Shown: one piece after another, positions 29,642-41,200 of the stretch
Position numbering within the stretch: position 1 is the stretch's first letter
Layout: every line of letters starts with the position of its first letter
Assembly: GCF_963678635.1 (NCBI RefSeq)
Contig: NW_026971278.1
Coordinates: 103,393 to 167,392 of the forward strand
Length of the DNA: 64,000 nt
Direction: 5' to 3'
Origin: Symsagittifera roscoffensis
Taxonomy: Eukaryota > Xenacoelomorpha > Acoela > Convolutidae
Position numbers and translations under genes: made by a program
Notes under the pieces: generated by a model
The model's input: the letters and a program-made list of their open reading frames with translations, nothing else
Database searches by the model: none
Told to the model about the DNA's origin: nothing

Positions 29642-30472
29642 GTGATGATGGAAGTGGAACCATTGCTGGAAGCTTCGGGAAAACGTAATTGGAGGAGCAT
29701 CATGTTGACGCATGACGAGTTTCCTTGCCACTGCTTGCTGCAGACCTGGTGGTATCCCAAGCGTAGTAATCTGATGTTGATCTGGGACTCTGGAGAGCTG
29801 CTCTCCATGGGTTTACCAGATTCATCACAGCCCGTAACAATAGTGATAGTGGGAGTTATGATGGCGATACGATGGCTGGAAGCTCATGTGAGAGAAAATA
29901 ATAGACAGGAGGCTCCGACGAGAGAACAATTGCGGAAATTAGATTGTCTAAAAGATTTAGATCTTTTTGAGACAATGTGCAAAGTTCTAAACATTCCGAT
30001 GGAAGTGAAGAAGATATGGGCGAGAAAACGATTGATGCCATGGTTCAGAGCTAACATGACTGCATGGTTGTACGAGTATGCGAAAAAGCATATGTCGAAG
30101 CATGACAGGGTGTACAGTGAATATCAGCTGGACATTGGGGCAGGAGCTTTCAAGCGAGCTCTCGTGACTCATCGGAATGCAGTGACCACCGCTGCGAAGA
30201 GAATTTCCAGGACGAGTGAGCGTAGTGGAAATGAGAAGGCAGAGATGCTGAAAGAAGATCTGGAGAGAAACGTGACGTTGTGTCTCCACAACAGCTTCTG
30301 TAGAAACAGAGAATCCAACGTGGATCCCCTACCTTGCTGTAAACAGAGGGTAGAAGAGCAGAAGTGTTGGAGGACGGCTTCCAACAGAGTCAGGATAGCC
30401 AACGACGTGCTACAAGACACGGAAACCGAAAGTGCGGAGTCAGCATCACAGGAGGAGGAAATGGAACATTGA
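29642..30472 (+). CDS. Second gene of element A, C-terminal end
   Basis: 276 codons directly continuing the preceding frame after the mutated codon (EVEPLLEASGKRNW). Mainly helical and basic; the end is cysteine-rich (CLHNSF...CRNRES, LPCCKQRVEEQKCW at about 216-245) before an acidic tail. B carries the same region with its own breaks (56792-57785). I do not recognise a family. The whole second gene, counted without duplications and the 26-nt segment, would have about 3,000 codons. Confidence 0.7.
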   Translation: MMMEVEPLLEASGKRNWRSIMLTHDEFPCHCLLQTWWYPKRSNLMLIWDSGELLSMGLPDSSQPVTIVIVGVMMAIRWLEAHVRENNRQEAPTREQLRKLDCLKDLDLFETMCKVLNIPMEVKKIWARKRLMPWFRANMTAWLYEYAKKHMSKHDRVYSEYQLDIGAGAFKRALVTHRNAVTTAAKRISRTSERSGNEKAEMLKEDLERNVTLCLHNSFCRNRESNVDPLPCCKQRVEEQKCWRTASNRVRIANDVLQDTETESAESASQEEEMEH

Positions 30473-31283
30473 CGAATGGTCGAGAAAACAAGAGGCAACA
30501 AGAATGAAAATTAGAAGAATTTAGAAGTTTTAGAACTTCTAAACGACGAAAAAAGGAGAGAACAAAGGAATGATGAGGAAAAGTCAAAACTCAGAATTGT
30601 TTTATGTGTGTGAAAAACTCAAGTGAGAAACCAAGCAACCAAGTTGTAATTGAAAACTGAAACATTTTGTTGAGTTTTGAAATTGTTGCATTTATAAATT
30701 TGCATTTTGATTTTAGTTGAAGTGGCTTTAGAGACACTCACTTATTATTTATTTAGAAATGCTTAAGGGAAGAGTATATTTAAATATTCCAGCCTGCATG
30801 ATTGTTTTTAATCACTTAGGAAGACTGATCACTTTGTGGTGACATGAAAAACTTGAGTAACTTCTTGAGGAGGGAGGTTGTTACATTGTTCTTTCTAACC
30901 ACAAAGTTTCTTAGTTTTAATGTTCAGGACAATAAACAAGCAAGATTTCCGAAGGGAAGGAGCATAGTAGGATAATTTTAGCTTGTTGGTTGGCAGGACT
31001 CTCCTGCAAGCCAACACCTTTTAAATCTAGGAGAAAAAGTTTTAATCGGGACATTGACACTGGAAGTCAGAAAATATGTTTTATCTTAGGTTGTATCCTC
31101 AAAGTGCAGGTTAATGAGAGAATTTGAAGGCTATAGTGATGTAGTATGATGCCATTTATATTCTGCAGTGAGTCGATGTGACGTAGATAAAAGTAATTTC
31201 GTGCATTTTGCAAATTCTGTTCGATGACACTGTAACCATTTAGAACATTGCGCGATTCAACGAGGACATTGACCGGACTGTCC
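30473..31283 (+). other. 3' untranslated region of element A
   Basis: About 0.8 kb, A/T-rich, conserved with 57786-58607 of B. Holds a perfect hairpin just after the stop (30520-30543), a second imperfect one (GTTGGCAGGA...GCCAAC, about 30990-31017) and no ORF of note. Confidence 0.7.
30520..30543 (+). other. Conserved hairpin after the second gene
   Basis: TTTAGAAGTT / AACTTCTAAA, a perfect 10-bp stem with TTAG loop, 48 nt after the stop codon. An identical stem-loop is present in B at 57833-57856. There is no U-run after it; it could be an RNA 3'-end or packaging structure. Confidence 0.6.
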
Positions 31284-31291
31284 GGGGAGTG
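31284..31291 (+). promoter_or_regulatory. Polypurine tract of element A
   Basis: GGGGAGTG immediately before TGTGACATT of the 3' LTR, inside the larger word TGTCCGGGGAGTG. It is the expected site for plus-strand DNA priming. B has AGGGGAGTA at the same place. Confidence 0.7.
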
Positions 31292-32226
31292 TGTGACATT
31301 CGACCAGTAGGTGAAAAATGCAATCTCTGCAGAATTCGGAATTTTAGCAGTAAGCCTTCCGGATTGGTGGTTTTTAAGAACTAAGAGCGTTATTGGAACG
31401 TTTGGCCAGACGGTGAGGGCTGGAATATTCTAGTATTTTAAAATTTCAAAAATTCGAATGATGACGACACATTTCTGAGAAATGCTGAAACGGCCATTTT
31501 AACAAAAAACGAGAAAGAAGAACACAACAACAACAACAATAGTTGCGCTGACGAGAACAACTTTATCGAAATTGAGGAAATCGAAATTGGAGAAGACGAC
31601 AACGAATTACAGAGAACGTTCCGAGTTGCAACTATTGTGCTGCTACAATAGTTGCAAGGCCGTTGCGAGCAACGGTGAAGGGTGGAAACGAGCCTTTCGT
31701 GTTATCGTGAAATCGAACTTAAGGAGCTTGATTCACCGGATTCAAGAATTCGGAAGGGTCTCGGGACGGAAAACTTTTATTGACTCGTGTGAACTTTTAG
31801 CATCCTGTCATGTCCTGACTTGAATTTAATTGATATTTGGATTAGTTTTGACAAGGATGAGGTGCTAAGAGTTGGGGGGAAAGGGTTGATCCATCTTCGA
31901 TGGAGATGATGATTTTTATCTACTGAACAAAAACAATAGTAATATAATAAGTAGTAGCCCTGTTTTTAGGAGTGACCTCGTGGTCTGGGGATACTGAGAC
32001 CCAGCCATGAGCTCACTAGTTGCATGTAATTAAGTTAATTTGAGCGTTCTGGTCGAAGCCGGAGAGCAGTAACGTTTTTGTCGACCCGATGTTAGAAAGA
32101 CCACCGAAAAGTACTGGCTTGGTAGAGACGGTGAAAAACATGCAAAGCTCTGTTTAGACGCTAGCCAGTCGTCTTAAGACTTAGTTTTGTTATCCGTCGA
32201 TATGTATCTTCCGGGCGAATGTTACA
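31292..32226 (+). repeat. 3' LTR of element A
   Basis: 935 bp, same ends as 4793-5723. Differences seen: two bases near the start (GTAGGTG against GAATGTG), about five further substitutions, one extra CAACAA-type triplet run and one extra T. It is followed directly by TGAACCTTCCG of the LTR of B. Confidence 0.95.
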
Positions 32227-33082
32227 TGAACCTTCCGAATTGACGGTTTTAAGCGATTAACGACGTTATTGTGACGATTGGTCAAACGGTGAAGGCCAAG
32301 ATATTCTGGTATTTTGGAATTTTAAAAATTCGAAGTATGACGTCATAATTCTGAGAAACGTCAGAAATGGCCATTTTGGCAAAAAAGTCGAAGAAAAACA
32401 CAACATTAGTTGCGATTTCGATAACAACGGAAATTGTGATTAAAAAACGACAAATCGCGGAGTTAGCAGAGCGTTCCAAGTTGCAACTATTGTACCGCTA
32501 CAATGGTTGCAAGGCCGTTGCGAACAACGGTGAAGGGTGGAAGACAGCCTTCCGGGTTACGGAGAAATCAAGCTTAACGTGCTTGATTCACTGGATTCAA
32601 GAACTCGGAAGGGTCTCGGGACTGAAACTTTTATTAACTTATATGAACTTTTAGCCTCCCTGTCATGTCCTGATTTGAGTTTAATTAACATCTGAGTTAA
32701 TTTTGGTAAAGATGAGAAGCTAGGAGTTGGGGGAAAGGGTTGATCCATCTTCGATGGAGATGATGATTTTTATCTACTGAACAAAAACAATAATAATTCA
32801 ATAAATAGTAGTAGCCCTGTTTTTAGGAATGACCTCGTGGTCTGGGGATACTGAGACCCAGCCATGAGCTCACTATTTGCATGTAATATAGTTAATTTGA
32901 GCGTTCTGGTCGAAGCCGGAGGACAGTAACCTTTTTGTCGACCCGATGTTAGAGAGACCACCGAAAGTACTGGCTTGGTAGAGACGGAAAAAAGCATGTA
33001 AAGCTCTGTTTAGACGCTAGCCAGTCGTCTTAGGACTTAGTTTTATTTTCCGTTGATATGTATCTTCCGGGCGAATGTTACA
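32227..33082 (+). repeat. 5' LTR of element B, main part
   Basis: Begins TGAACCTTCCGAATTG directly after element A and ends GTTACA at 33077-33082. Aligns with the 3' LTR from about 58680. It includes the TCCATCTTCGATGGA hairpin and the CCCTGTTTTTAGGA segment. Confidence 0.9.
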
Positions 33083-34762
33083 TAGATGTTTTTATGGCGC
33101 TCCTGGGTGTTATTCTTTTTTAACATCATGATCGGCAGAACCGTTAACGAGCACTCCGCGCCGAGCGGATGCTCACATTAACGCCCTTAATAGGCCAAAA
33201 CCAACGGGGCGGAAGGGTAGTTCGGAACACAGAAGCCTTCCGGATTACCGTGAATAGCTTTTTAACCTAGTTAAGACCGAAAATTCACGAACCAGGAAGG
33301 GTGGGGGGATTCGTGATCCCGTCATCTCCTGAGTGGTTTGTGACCAAAAACTTTTAAAGATATGTATAAAACCAAACAAAAAGTAGTATAGTACCAAAGG
33401 AAAACAAAAAACATAAAAATAACCGAAAAAAACCAAAAACAGTAAAAAAGTAAAAAAAAAATTAGCAGAAATCATCCCCCCAGACGAGATGTGATTCAAC
33501 CCCCCCGTTTGTTGTTGATAGATATATTGTTGTTACAGGCATTTATATCAGTCAGGATTGTTACAATCAATTTTGTGGCCCGATTGTGAGGCTTGTACTG
33601 TAGGGTTATTTGAGCATTTAAGCACGTTAATGATAAATTGCGCTCAATCCGGAAGGGTCAGCTGATTTGCGCTCAATTCGGAAGGGTCTTGGGAGAAGAC
33701 CGATCCGGCTAGCAGTACAAGGAGCCACAAGAAGGGGCTCAACGACAACAACAATCGACTGTTGGGTATCGTTAACAAGTTTTGTATCCCTTTTGGTACA
33801 AAAACTAAGATTTTACTCTGTGCGGGCTCGATAGTGACTGCTCTGTAGTGACCCTTCACCGAACTGCGAATTTCCGAGTTAAGCACCTTAATTCGGGTAT
33901 TGAACGAACCCGGAGGGGTATATTATTAGTAATATTATTATTTTTACAGCCTATATTAATACTCCTATATCGTTTTTCAATGAAAAACACAGTAAGCGGA
34001 TCGGTTTTCAGGGTCAAAATAGCGATACTTTGATCCCCCCAGGAATCGCAATTTTTGAGATATCGGTGTTTTTTGAAGCCGAAAAAAGCGTTAAATTAAT
34101 GAGTTACCTTGTAACTGTACTAGTATAAAAGTTAGAACCGGTGAAGTTTAGTTCATAAAGGGTTGGAACTAGTTGGGTACAAAAACCCGAATTTTCTAGA
34201 TTTTTGAAGAAACGAAACATTACAAAATAAGAAAATTTTTTGAAAATTTTGTGTTAGGGCAGTAAAAATTGTTATTAGGACAAAGTCCACTAATCAGTTG
34301 ACAGGTTTTAAAACTCGTTTGTCGACAACCTTCCGGGTCACAGTGAAATCGAACAAAGATATGATAGTAACCTGTGGGGGGCTCGACAGTGCTGCACTGT
34401 TGTGACCCTTCACCGAACTGCGAATATCCGCGTTAAGCACCTTAATTCGGATATTAAACAAACCCGGAGGGGTATAGTATTAGTAATATTATTAATTATA
34501 TAGCCTATAATAATATTCCTAAATAGTTTTTCAGTGAAAAACACAGAAAACAGACCGGTTTTTAGGGTCAAAATAGCGATATTTTGATCCCCCCCACAAA
34601 TCGCGATTTTTGATATATCGATATTTTTTGATACGGAAAAAAGTGCTAAATTAGTGTGTTACATCGTAATTGCACTACTATAATAGGTAGAACCGGTTAA
34701 GTTTAGTTCGGAAGTGGTTTATCAGTCAATTTAAAAGATAGTGTACTCACTACCCAAGGAGA
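33083..34762 (+). other. 5' leader of element B, deleted and rearranged
   Basis: Matches the leader of A up to about 6797. A segment with GACCCTTCACCGAACTGCG and AACCCGGAGGGGTATA occurs twice (about 33824 and 34375), the second copy being closer to A. At about 34718 the leader stops; 38 bp of inverted leader sequence follow, then gag resumes at the position equivalent to 9250 of A. No gene. Confidence 0.75.
33095..33109 (+). promoter_or_regulatory. Primer-binding site of element B
   Basis: TGGCGCTCCTGGGTG, 12 nt after the LTR end, identical to the site of A. Confidence 0.75.
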
Positions 34763-36752
34763 ATGAGGCATACGTCGAAAGAGACTGGAACCATGGACAA
34801 ATTTGGTGTGGTGAGAACGATAAGTAAAGACGCAAACACACGAGACCAGTCGAGGGGCTTTGCGATCATGACGAATACAGAACCGCGAACTGGGGAGAAT
34901 AGAAACAAAGGGCTAGGCGAGGCATTGACGGATCCTGAATTGGATAGTGAAAAGACGTCGAGACAGAGAATAAAAGCCCGGATCTCGACCAGCACGAAGC
35001 TACCTGGGACCGACAGGGTGACACCGCCACTAATGACGCCACTCGTGGATAACGGGGCAGCATTAGAAGAAGCCTTGAACAGCATCGTGGGCAGTATAGG
35101 AGAACAAAACGAACAGATGTCCATAAGGATGAGTGAACTAGAAAGAGCGGTCCACGTTGAAAGAGAAAGTCTGCGGAAAGAGATAAACCGAAATAGACAA
35201 GAAGTTGGTAGGAGCGAGAAACGCTTGAAAGAAAGAACGGACGAGGACATAGCAAAGAACCTGTCGCGAATGACAAGAGAACCGGAACAGAGAGAGTTAC
35301 GCTTAAGAGACGACATGGAAAAGTTAAGAAAGCAACAAGAGCAGACTCTTGGGACTCTTGACACAAGGTTAGAAGCGATGATGGAGAGGCGAACTCAGGC
35401 TATCATGGACAGGTTGGACGGGCTACTAGGAAGCAGGAGTGGATCAAGAGAAGGAGAACCGTTTTCGGGAGGTCCCAGCAGGGAACCGAAGGTGAACTTC
35501 AATGACCATCAAAGGAGACGGACATATGGATCCACTAGAGGCAGGGGCAGCTCATCAGGCTATACCACAAGGGATCACAGAACGTGGGGCCCCAACAGTA
35601 GGGCAAGTTCAACAGGGAACAGACAGCCCTCGAATGAAAGACCGACGCAAGGCACACATGCAACTGGGAGAGGTGATTCCAGTAACAGGAGAAATGCCAG
35701 CCCTGGGAGGGTTCATGTGGGCCAAGGAAAAAGTCACGGTGATTCGGATTGTAGGAATGCACCGAATAGAGAACCATTAGACACAGGTGACCATACTCAG
35801 GCAGGACACTCAAGTGATGCTACGGCAATGGCCACAGCCTTTGAACCTCTGAACAGGTCTTTGGAGACATTCCTTACTAGTTTATCCAGAACCAATGAAC
35901 GCAGTGAGAAGTCAAGAAGAGTCTTTAAGAAACCAAGATGCTATGAAGACGAATCTGACGGCTGTATTGATACCTGGATAGAGGTGATGAAACTGCATTT
36001 CGACGAAGAGGACTTGTCGGCAAGACAAGAATGCAGCGCGCTCACCAGTAACTTGGAAGGGACAGCCCTGAACTGAGTCATGGCCAAGAAGCAATATCAG
36101 CGTGACACAGCCGAGAAAATCTTCGAAATATTGTTAAACCGTTTTGGATCAGGGGTGCAGGGGCACCAGGCGATGATGCACTTCGAGAAACGGAGACAAC
36201 GAGAGGACGAAACAATAGACAAGTTTCTAGACGACTTGGAAATGCTGAGAAGACGCAGCCAACCGGATGAGTCAAACCGAAGGATGAACCTGACAGTAGC
36301 CTCAAAATTCATCGATGGTGTGAAGAATGATGAACTTCGGACAATGCTAGCAACGCATTACACACCACTATCAACCAATGCGCCAACACCAGAGGAGTTG
36401 AGGCTCAAGTCAAAAGAATATCTTTTTTTTGAAACCTCCTTCGAGATCTGGATACTACAAAAACAATTATGGCAATTTTAACAATGGGCCAGCAAACCAA
36501 GGGAACAACTGGTACAAACCCAGGGACGATATGGACAAGAGACGCTCTTGTGCCAATTGCAGCTCAACAGACCATCATGTGTCAGCATGCCCAACTTACA
36601 AACAAGGCATGAAAGCGATAGGCTTTATACTCGAGGACGAAGATGCGTCAGAAGTTGATCACGAGGAGTTCTTGAGAGGAGTAATTGCAAAATTCGGCCC
36701 GAGGTGTTTCTTTTGCGACTTGGAAGGTCATTTTCAATCGGATTGTCCTTAA
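34763..36752 (+). pseudogene. gag: Element B gag, copy 1 (N-terminus missing)
   Basis: Lacks the first about 200 codons of gag. The coiled-coil part, the capsid-type domain and both CCHC knuckles are recognisable (CANCSSTDHHVSAC, CFFCDLEGHFQSDC). Breaks relative to A: TGA at 36074-36076 in the capsid (N-stop-VMA where A has NCFMA), an expanded T-run near 36423 shifting frame, and TAA at 36750-36752 after FQSDCP. Clearly non-functional. Confidence 0.9.
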
Positions 36753-38234
36753 TTCTGGGATGCTGTGGCAGACATCAAGCATCCAAGGCATGAGGAAGCT
36801 TTGTCAGGAGTGAAAGCAAGCAAGGCTCGCCTGTTGAGTGAAGCAGAGGCGCACAGAAAAGACAAACCGCAAGAGCTGGCGACGAAGAAAATGCAGGCGG
36901 TAACAGAAGAGACACAGGAACCGGAACCAGCGACTGCGGCCGATGATTTCAAGATTGACTATAAGGCAGCCGCGAGGGATGCTCTAAATAGAGTGCATCA
37001 GGAACTGGTGACGAAAGAGATCGAACAAAAAGTGAAAATCGAACTGGAGAATGAGAAACTACAGGGGCAACTGAACGCCTTCGAAGCAACGGAGGTTGAA
37101 GAGACAAAAGCACCAAGCAGTTTGAGCATGAAACTTAATGTGATCTCTGATCAGAGGTTCGGCATAGTGCCACAAGGAAGCAAAATACAGTCGATAATCT
37201 CGGTGGCAGGACATCAGGTAATCAGAAATCTGAGTGAACCATCCGAGTTTACTTTGATGCATTTGGACACGTATCCAGATTATCTGAGGCAGGTGAAGCC
37301 GCGCACCGAGTCGAGAGCTGTGCGGGCACTACTAACGACGGGTGGCGCACGCATGAAGAAACTTCATGGACGCTACCTAGAGGTCAATGGGTCATATCAA
37401 GTGATGCTGAACGTGGATGGAATCAGTATCTACACTAGTACTTATGTGACAACAGATGATGACCAAATGGGGCAGATCTATTTGGGTGAAGAGGAACTCA
37501 AGTCCGCAGGATAGGCCATGACGCCATGATGGAACAAGATGCTGTACACATTGGGTATGAAGCAGATGTAACCGCACATCTGCTCGACACCAACGGAACG
37601 AAAATAGGAGTCACAGGGCTTCTGAACACAGGAGCGGTAGTGAGTGTGATGCCGATAAAAACTTGGGAAAGAATGGGTTTCACGAGGGAAGATCTAATTC
37701 CAACGAATCTCCGATTGGCCGCCGCCAATTGAGGAGCAATCTACGTAGCCGGAAGAACACATGGGAGGACGGGATCTTTGGATGAGCTTCCTGGTGGTAG
37801 AGAATTTGGACGACGCCGATCAATTCATCTTGGGCAGAGATTCTGTCAGGAAATTTGACGTGATGATTGACTTGAACAATGGTCTGATAGGGATTAGAAA
37901 CCCGGACCGGAAGTATGTTAAGAAACCAATTGATAGGATAATAACAGACGAAAACAAGGTACAAATTTTTTTAGACAGAAAAGTAAAACTACAGTCAGGA
38001 CAAGCTGTGGTGGCAATTTTTAGAATGAGAGGTTTAAATTCATTAAGCGATAGTACACATGTTTGTTTAGTACCGAATCCAAATAGTCAGAGTTCGGTGA
38101 TTTTAGGCCGGAGCTTCTTGGTAACGCGAAACGGACTGTGTGTCAGTGTGTTATTGAACACACTGGGCACCACGGTTTCAATCCAGCGTGGAAAGAAGCT
38201 TGGTTACGCTTTGCCGATGAGGACTGACTATTAG
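36753..38234 (+). pseudogene. Element B gag C-terminus and protease, copy 1
   Basis: Linker and retropepsin in pieces: a one-base loss near 37500 (LKSAG-stop), TGA at 37730-37732 (AAAN-stop; A has CGA), a 17-bp deletion near 37757 and TAG at 38232-38234. The protease motif reads GLLNTGAVVSVM, so the catalytic Asp is Asn in this copy. Confidence 0.9.
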
Positions 38235-41200
38235 GAGACACAAAACTTGAAGAAACATATTGTGCAAGCCTGTCCTTACCATGCTTATAAAGATAAAATT
38301 TTAAAGAGGATTAATGAAGTAAAATCTATTAATAAATTGTTTTCAATGAAATCCGAAACGGACGACAGCTTATCGAGCTGTTCAAATTTTCCTGGAACGC
38401 CCCTCGTCACATAAACTAGAATCTGACAAACCGGTTTTGCCAGAGATAGAACATTTAAAAGGGAAAATAGGTGAGGGAGATTTCGAGAAATTGCGAGACG
38501 TTTTTAATCGGAACGCAGATGTATTTTCGAGACATAAAGCGGATATTGGTTGCTGTAACTTCGTCGAACACAAAATCGAACTGGAAGAAGGTGCCGTTCC
38601 TCACAGAGAGGGCGCGAGACGAATGACGCCACACAAGACATGCTGCTCGAATACGACATGATAGAACCCTCGAAATCGCCGTGGGCTTGCGGGGTGGTAA
38701 TGGCGAAAAAGAAAGGGGGCAGTTAAGATTTTGTTGCGACTTTCGCTATTTGAACGTGGTGACGATAAACGATGCGTACCCGATACCGCGAATAGACGAT
38801 AGCCTCTCCAAACTTGGTGATGCCAAGTTCTTCACAACACTGGACTTGGGTTCGGCTTTCTGGCAGGTCCCTCTGCGGAAGAAGGATAGAGAGAAAACCG
38901 GATTCGCGTGCGAATTGGGATTGTACCAGTGGAAGAGGTTGCCCTTTGGCTTGTGCAATGCAACGGCCACTTTTCAAAGACTGATGGCTCACGCTTTGAC
39001 AGGAGTGGCCAAAAAGTACGGGAATCTCGTGACGTGTTACGTGGATGACGTAGTCATAGCGACACCGACCCTGGAGGACCACATTGATCGGCTCGATGAT
39101 GTCTTTGGATGTATGAAAAGAGCAGGCTTGAAATGCAAACCATCAAAATGTGAAATCCTTAGGGATTTGATTAAGTACCTGGGAAGAATGGTGGACAGGC
39201 ATGATGTGAGGCCAGATCCGGAGGCAGTAGAAGCTGTGTTGACATGGAAGGCTCCGAGGACGGACACACAGCTAATGAGCTTCCTAGTGTTTGCCAATTA
39301 TTACCGTGAATTCATCAAAGGATATGCGGACAAGGTGTATCCAATGCAGAAGCTGATGCGCAACAAAGGAAAGAAGTTCGAGTGGAATGACGAAGCACAG
39401 GTTGCCTTCGAGAACATAAAGCGGGAACTGTGCGAAGCGCCAGTACTAGGCATGCCTACAGAAGATGGCATGTATGTTCTTGACACAGACGCGTCGGTAG
39501 TAGCCATCTCAGGAATATTGCATCAAGAGCAAGAATGGAACGGAAGAACAGTTCTCCGTCCCATTGCATACGGCAGCAAAGTCTTGAGTGACACTGAGAT
39601 GAAATATGGTGCACCAAAAGCAGAAATGTTTGCAGTAGTCACGTTCGTGGAAAAGTACCGTGCATACTTTGGGAGCGCTCACTTCAAGATACGCGTGGAC
39701 AACAGAGCGTTATCCTGGTTGAGGACCTACTCGATGGATCAGAGTTATATTGGTAGATGGATAGTAAGATTGGATGGATACCATATGATAATCGAGCACA
39801 GGATGCGTGACAAACACCAGCCTCAGTAAGAAAACTGAGTTCTATGAAAGATTGGAGCAGAAGCAAGCCAATCAAGCAGAAATAAAGGAGGGATTCTCGT
39901 TTCTGGACAAAGAAACTTATGAAGCGCTTACCTTAACGAGATGGTTAGATAAGTCTGGACATCCAATTCCAGGGCATCCTGAGTTACCAGTCGAAAAAGC
40001 AGCCGAGATAAAAATTCTATCCAAAAGGGACCCGGTACCCTTGGATCTGTTGCTGCGCTCAAACCTGGTCCTGCAGGAACTCTCTCGCATGAACATAAAC
40101 AGCCTCTCATTACTGGACAAAACGAAGCAGGTCACACCGCAAGCGATGTGGATGCTGGGTGGATTGTTAGAGAGAGAAGTGACCAGAGACGACCCCGAGT
40201 GGGCAGCAGCCATGGCATCACTGACAGTCAGTGAGAAGGTGAAGATCATGCCGTCAATACGACAACGCGAAGACAACGAGAGGGATTGTAGGTCGATAGT
40301 TCAACAACTGGTGTCCTCAATAACCCAAGAGGTCTTAGTGAGTTTTTCTTACGGTCGGAAAGAGCAGGGTAACGACACGCGAACGAAAACCGTTACCTTT
40401 GAGGACCAAGATGGAGAGGGCGAGAATGTTGAACGAGAACTGGAGCAAGATTATTTGTCCGGGGAGACAAATGGTAAGTTAAACCGGCGAGTTCGAGATC
40501 AACATCCGGGACAAGGAAGTATGTCCGGGGAGTCTGAGATAGATGAAAAAGTCCATGGCGAGAAACATGACCTAAGGAACAAAGTATTGTCCGGGGAGTT
40601 TAGATGGATGCGGAGAAGGTACGGACCTGATATGAAGGAGAATGCAGACTCCATCACAGACTCTTCAATGGATGACAGCTCCAGGAATTCAAGTATGGGC
40701 ACATACTCAGACAGGAACTCGAGCTCGGGATCAGAAATGTCAGAACTAGCGATCCACACACTGCTAGTGGAAACTCGCGCAAGGGATCTGGATAGAGACT
40801 TGTACCAAGACCCTGACAGCGATCGCTACCTCATACCGAGTGAAAGGATCTTTGACAACGCAGCGGATGATTTGGAAACGATAGCGGTATTGAAGCGGTC
40901 GATAGGTCTGTTGCCGCAAAAAGAGGTAGCCAGGACTGATCTTCAACCGTTTAAACAAGAAACACAACCGTTGACAAAGATTTGGTGCGTAAAGATGGAA
41001 GAGGACACACACCAGCCCAATGAGATGAATTGTCAAATGAGGGTCATGAAGACATATTTAAAGGCGAGATACAGACTCTCGGATCTGCTAAGGGCGCAGA
41101 GAAATGACCGCATGACAAATAACCTGAAAAGGTGGATAGAAAATGGTGCACCAGACAAAGGTGACCTGGAAGAGGACAGTTATCGGATCCTGAGACAATA

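Larger units (their letters stand above)
4793..32226 (+). mobile_element. Element A: giant Ty3/gypsy-type LTR retrotransposon
   Basis: It runs from TGTGACATTCG at the 5' LTR to GTTACA at the 3' LTR, 27,434 bp. Order: LTR, PBS, leader, gag-protease, RT-RNase H, integrase with C-terminal macro domain, a second coding region of about 3,000 codons with SGNH domains, polypurine tract, LTR. The PR-RT-RH-IN order and the motifs place it in Ty3/gypsy. The LTRs differ by about seven substitutions and two small indels, so insertion was recent. Lesions: frame changes near 12904 and 13263, stop at 15878, frame change near 19650, duplications 24344-27235, stop at 29639. Without the duplicated segments the element would be about 24.5 kb, far above the usual 5-12 kb for gypsy elements. 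Confidence 0.93.

Noticed and set aside
18624-30472. Envelope gene
   Set aside because: The position fits, but there is no signal peptide, membrane anchor or cleavage-type motif, and SGNH blocks are present instead.
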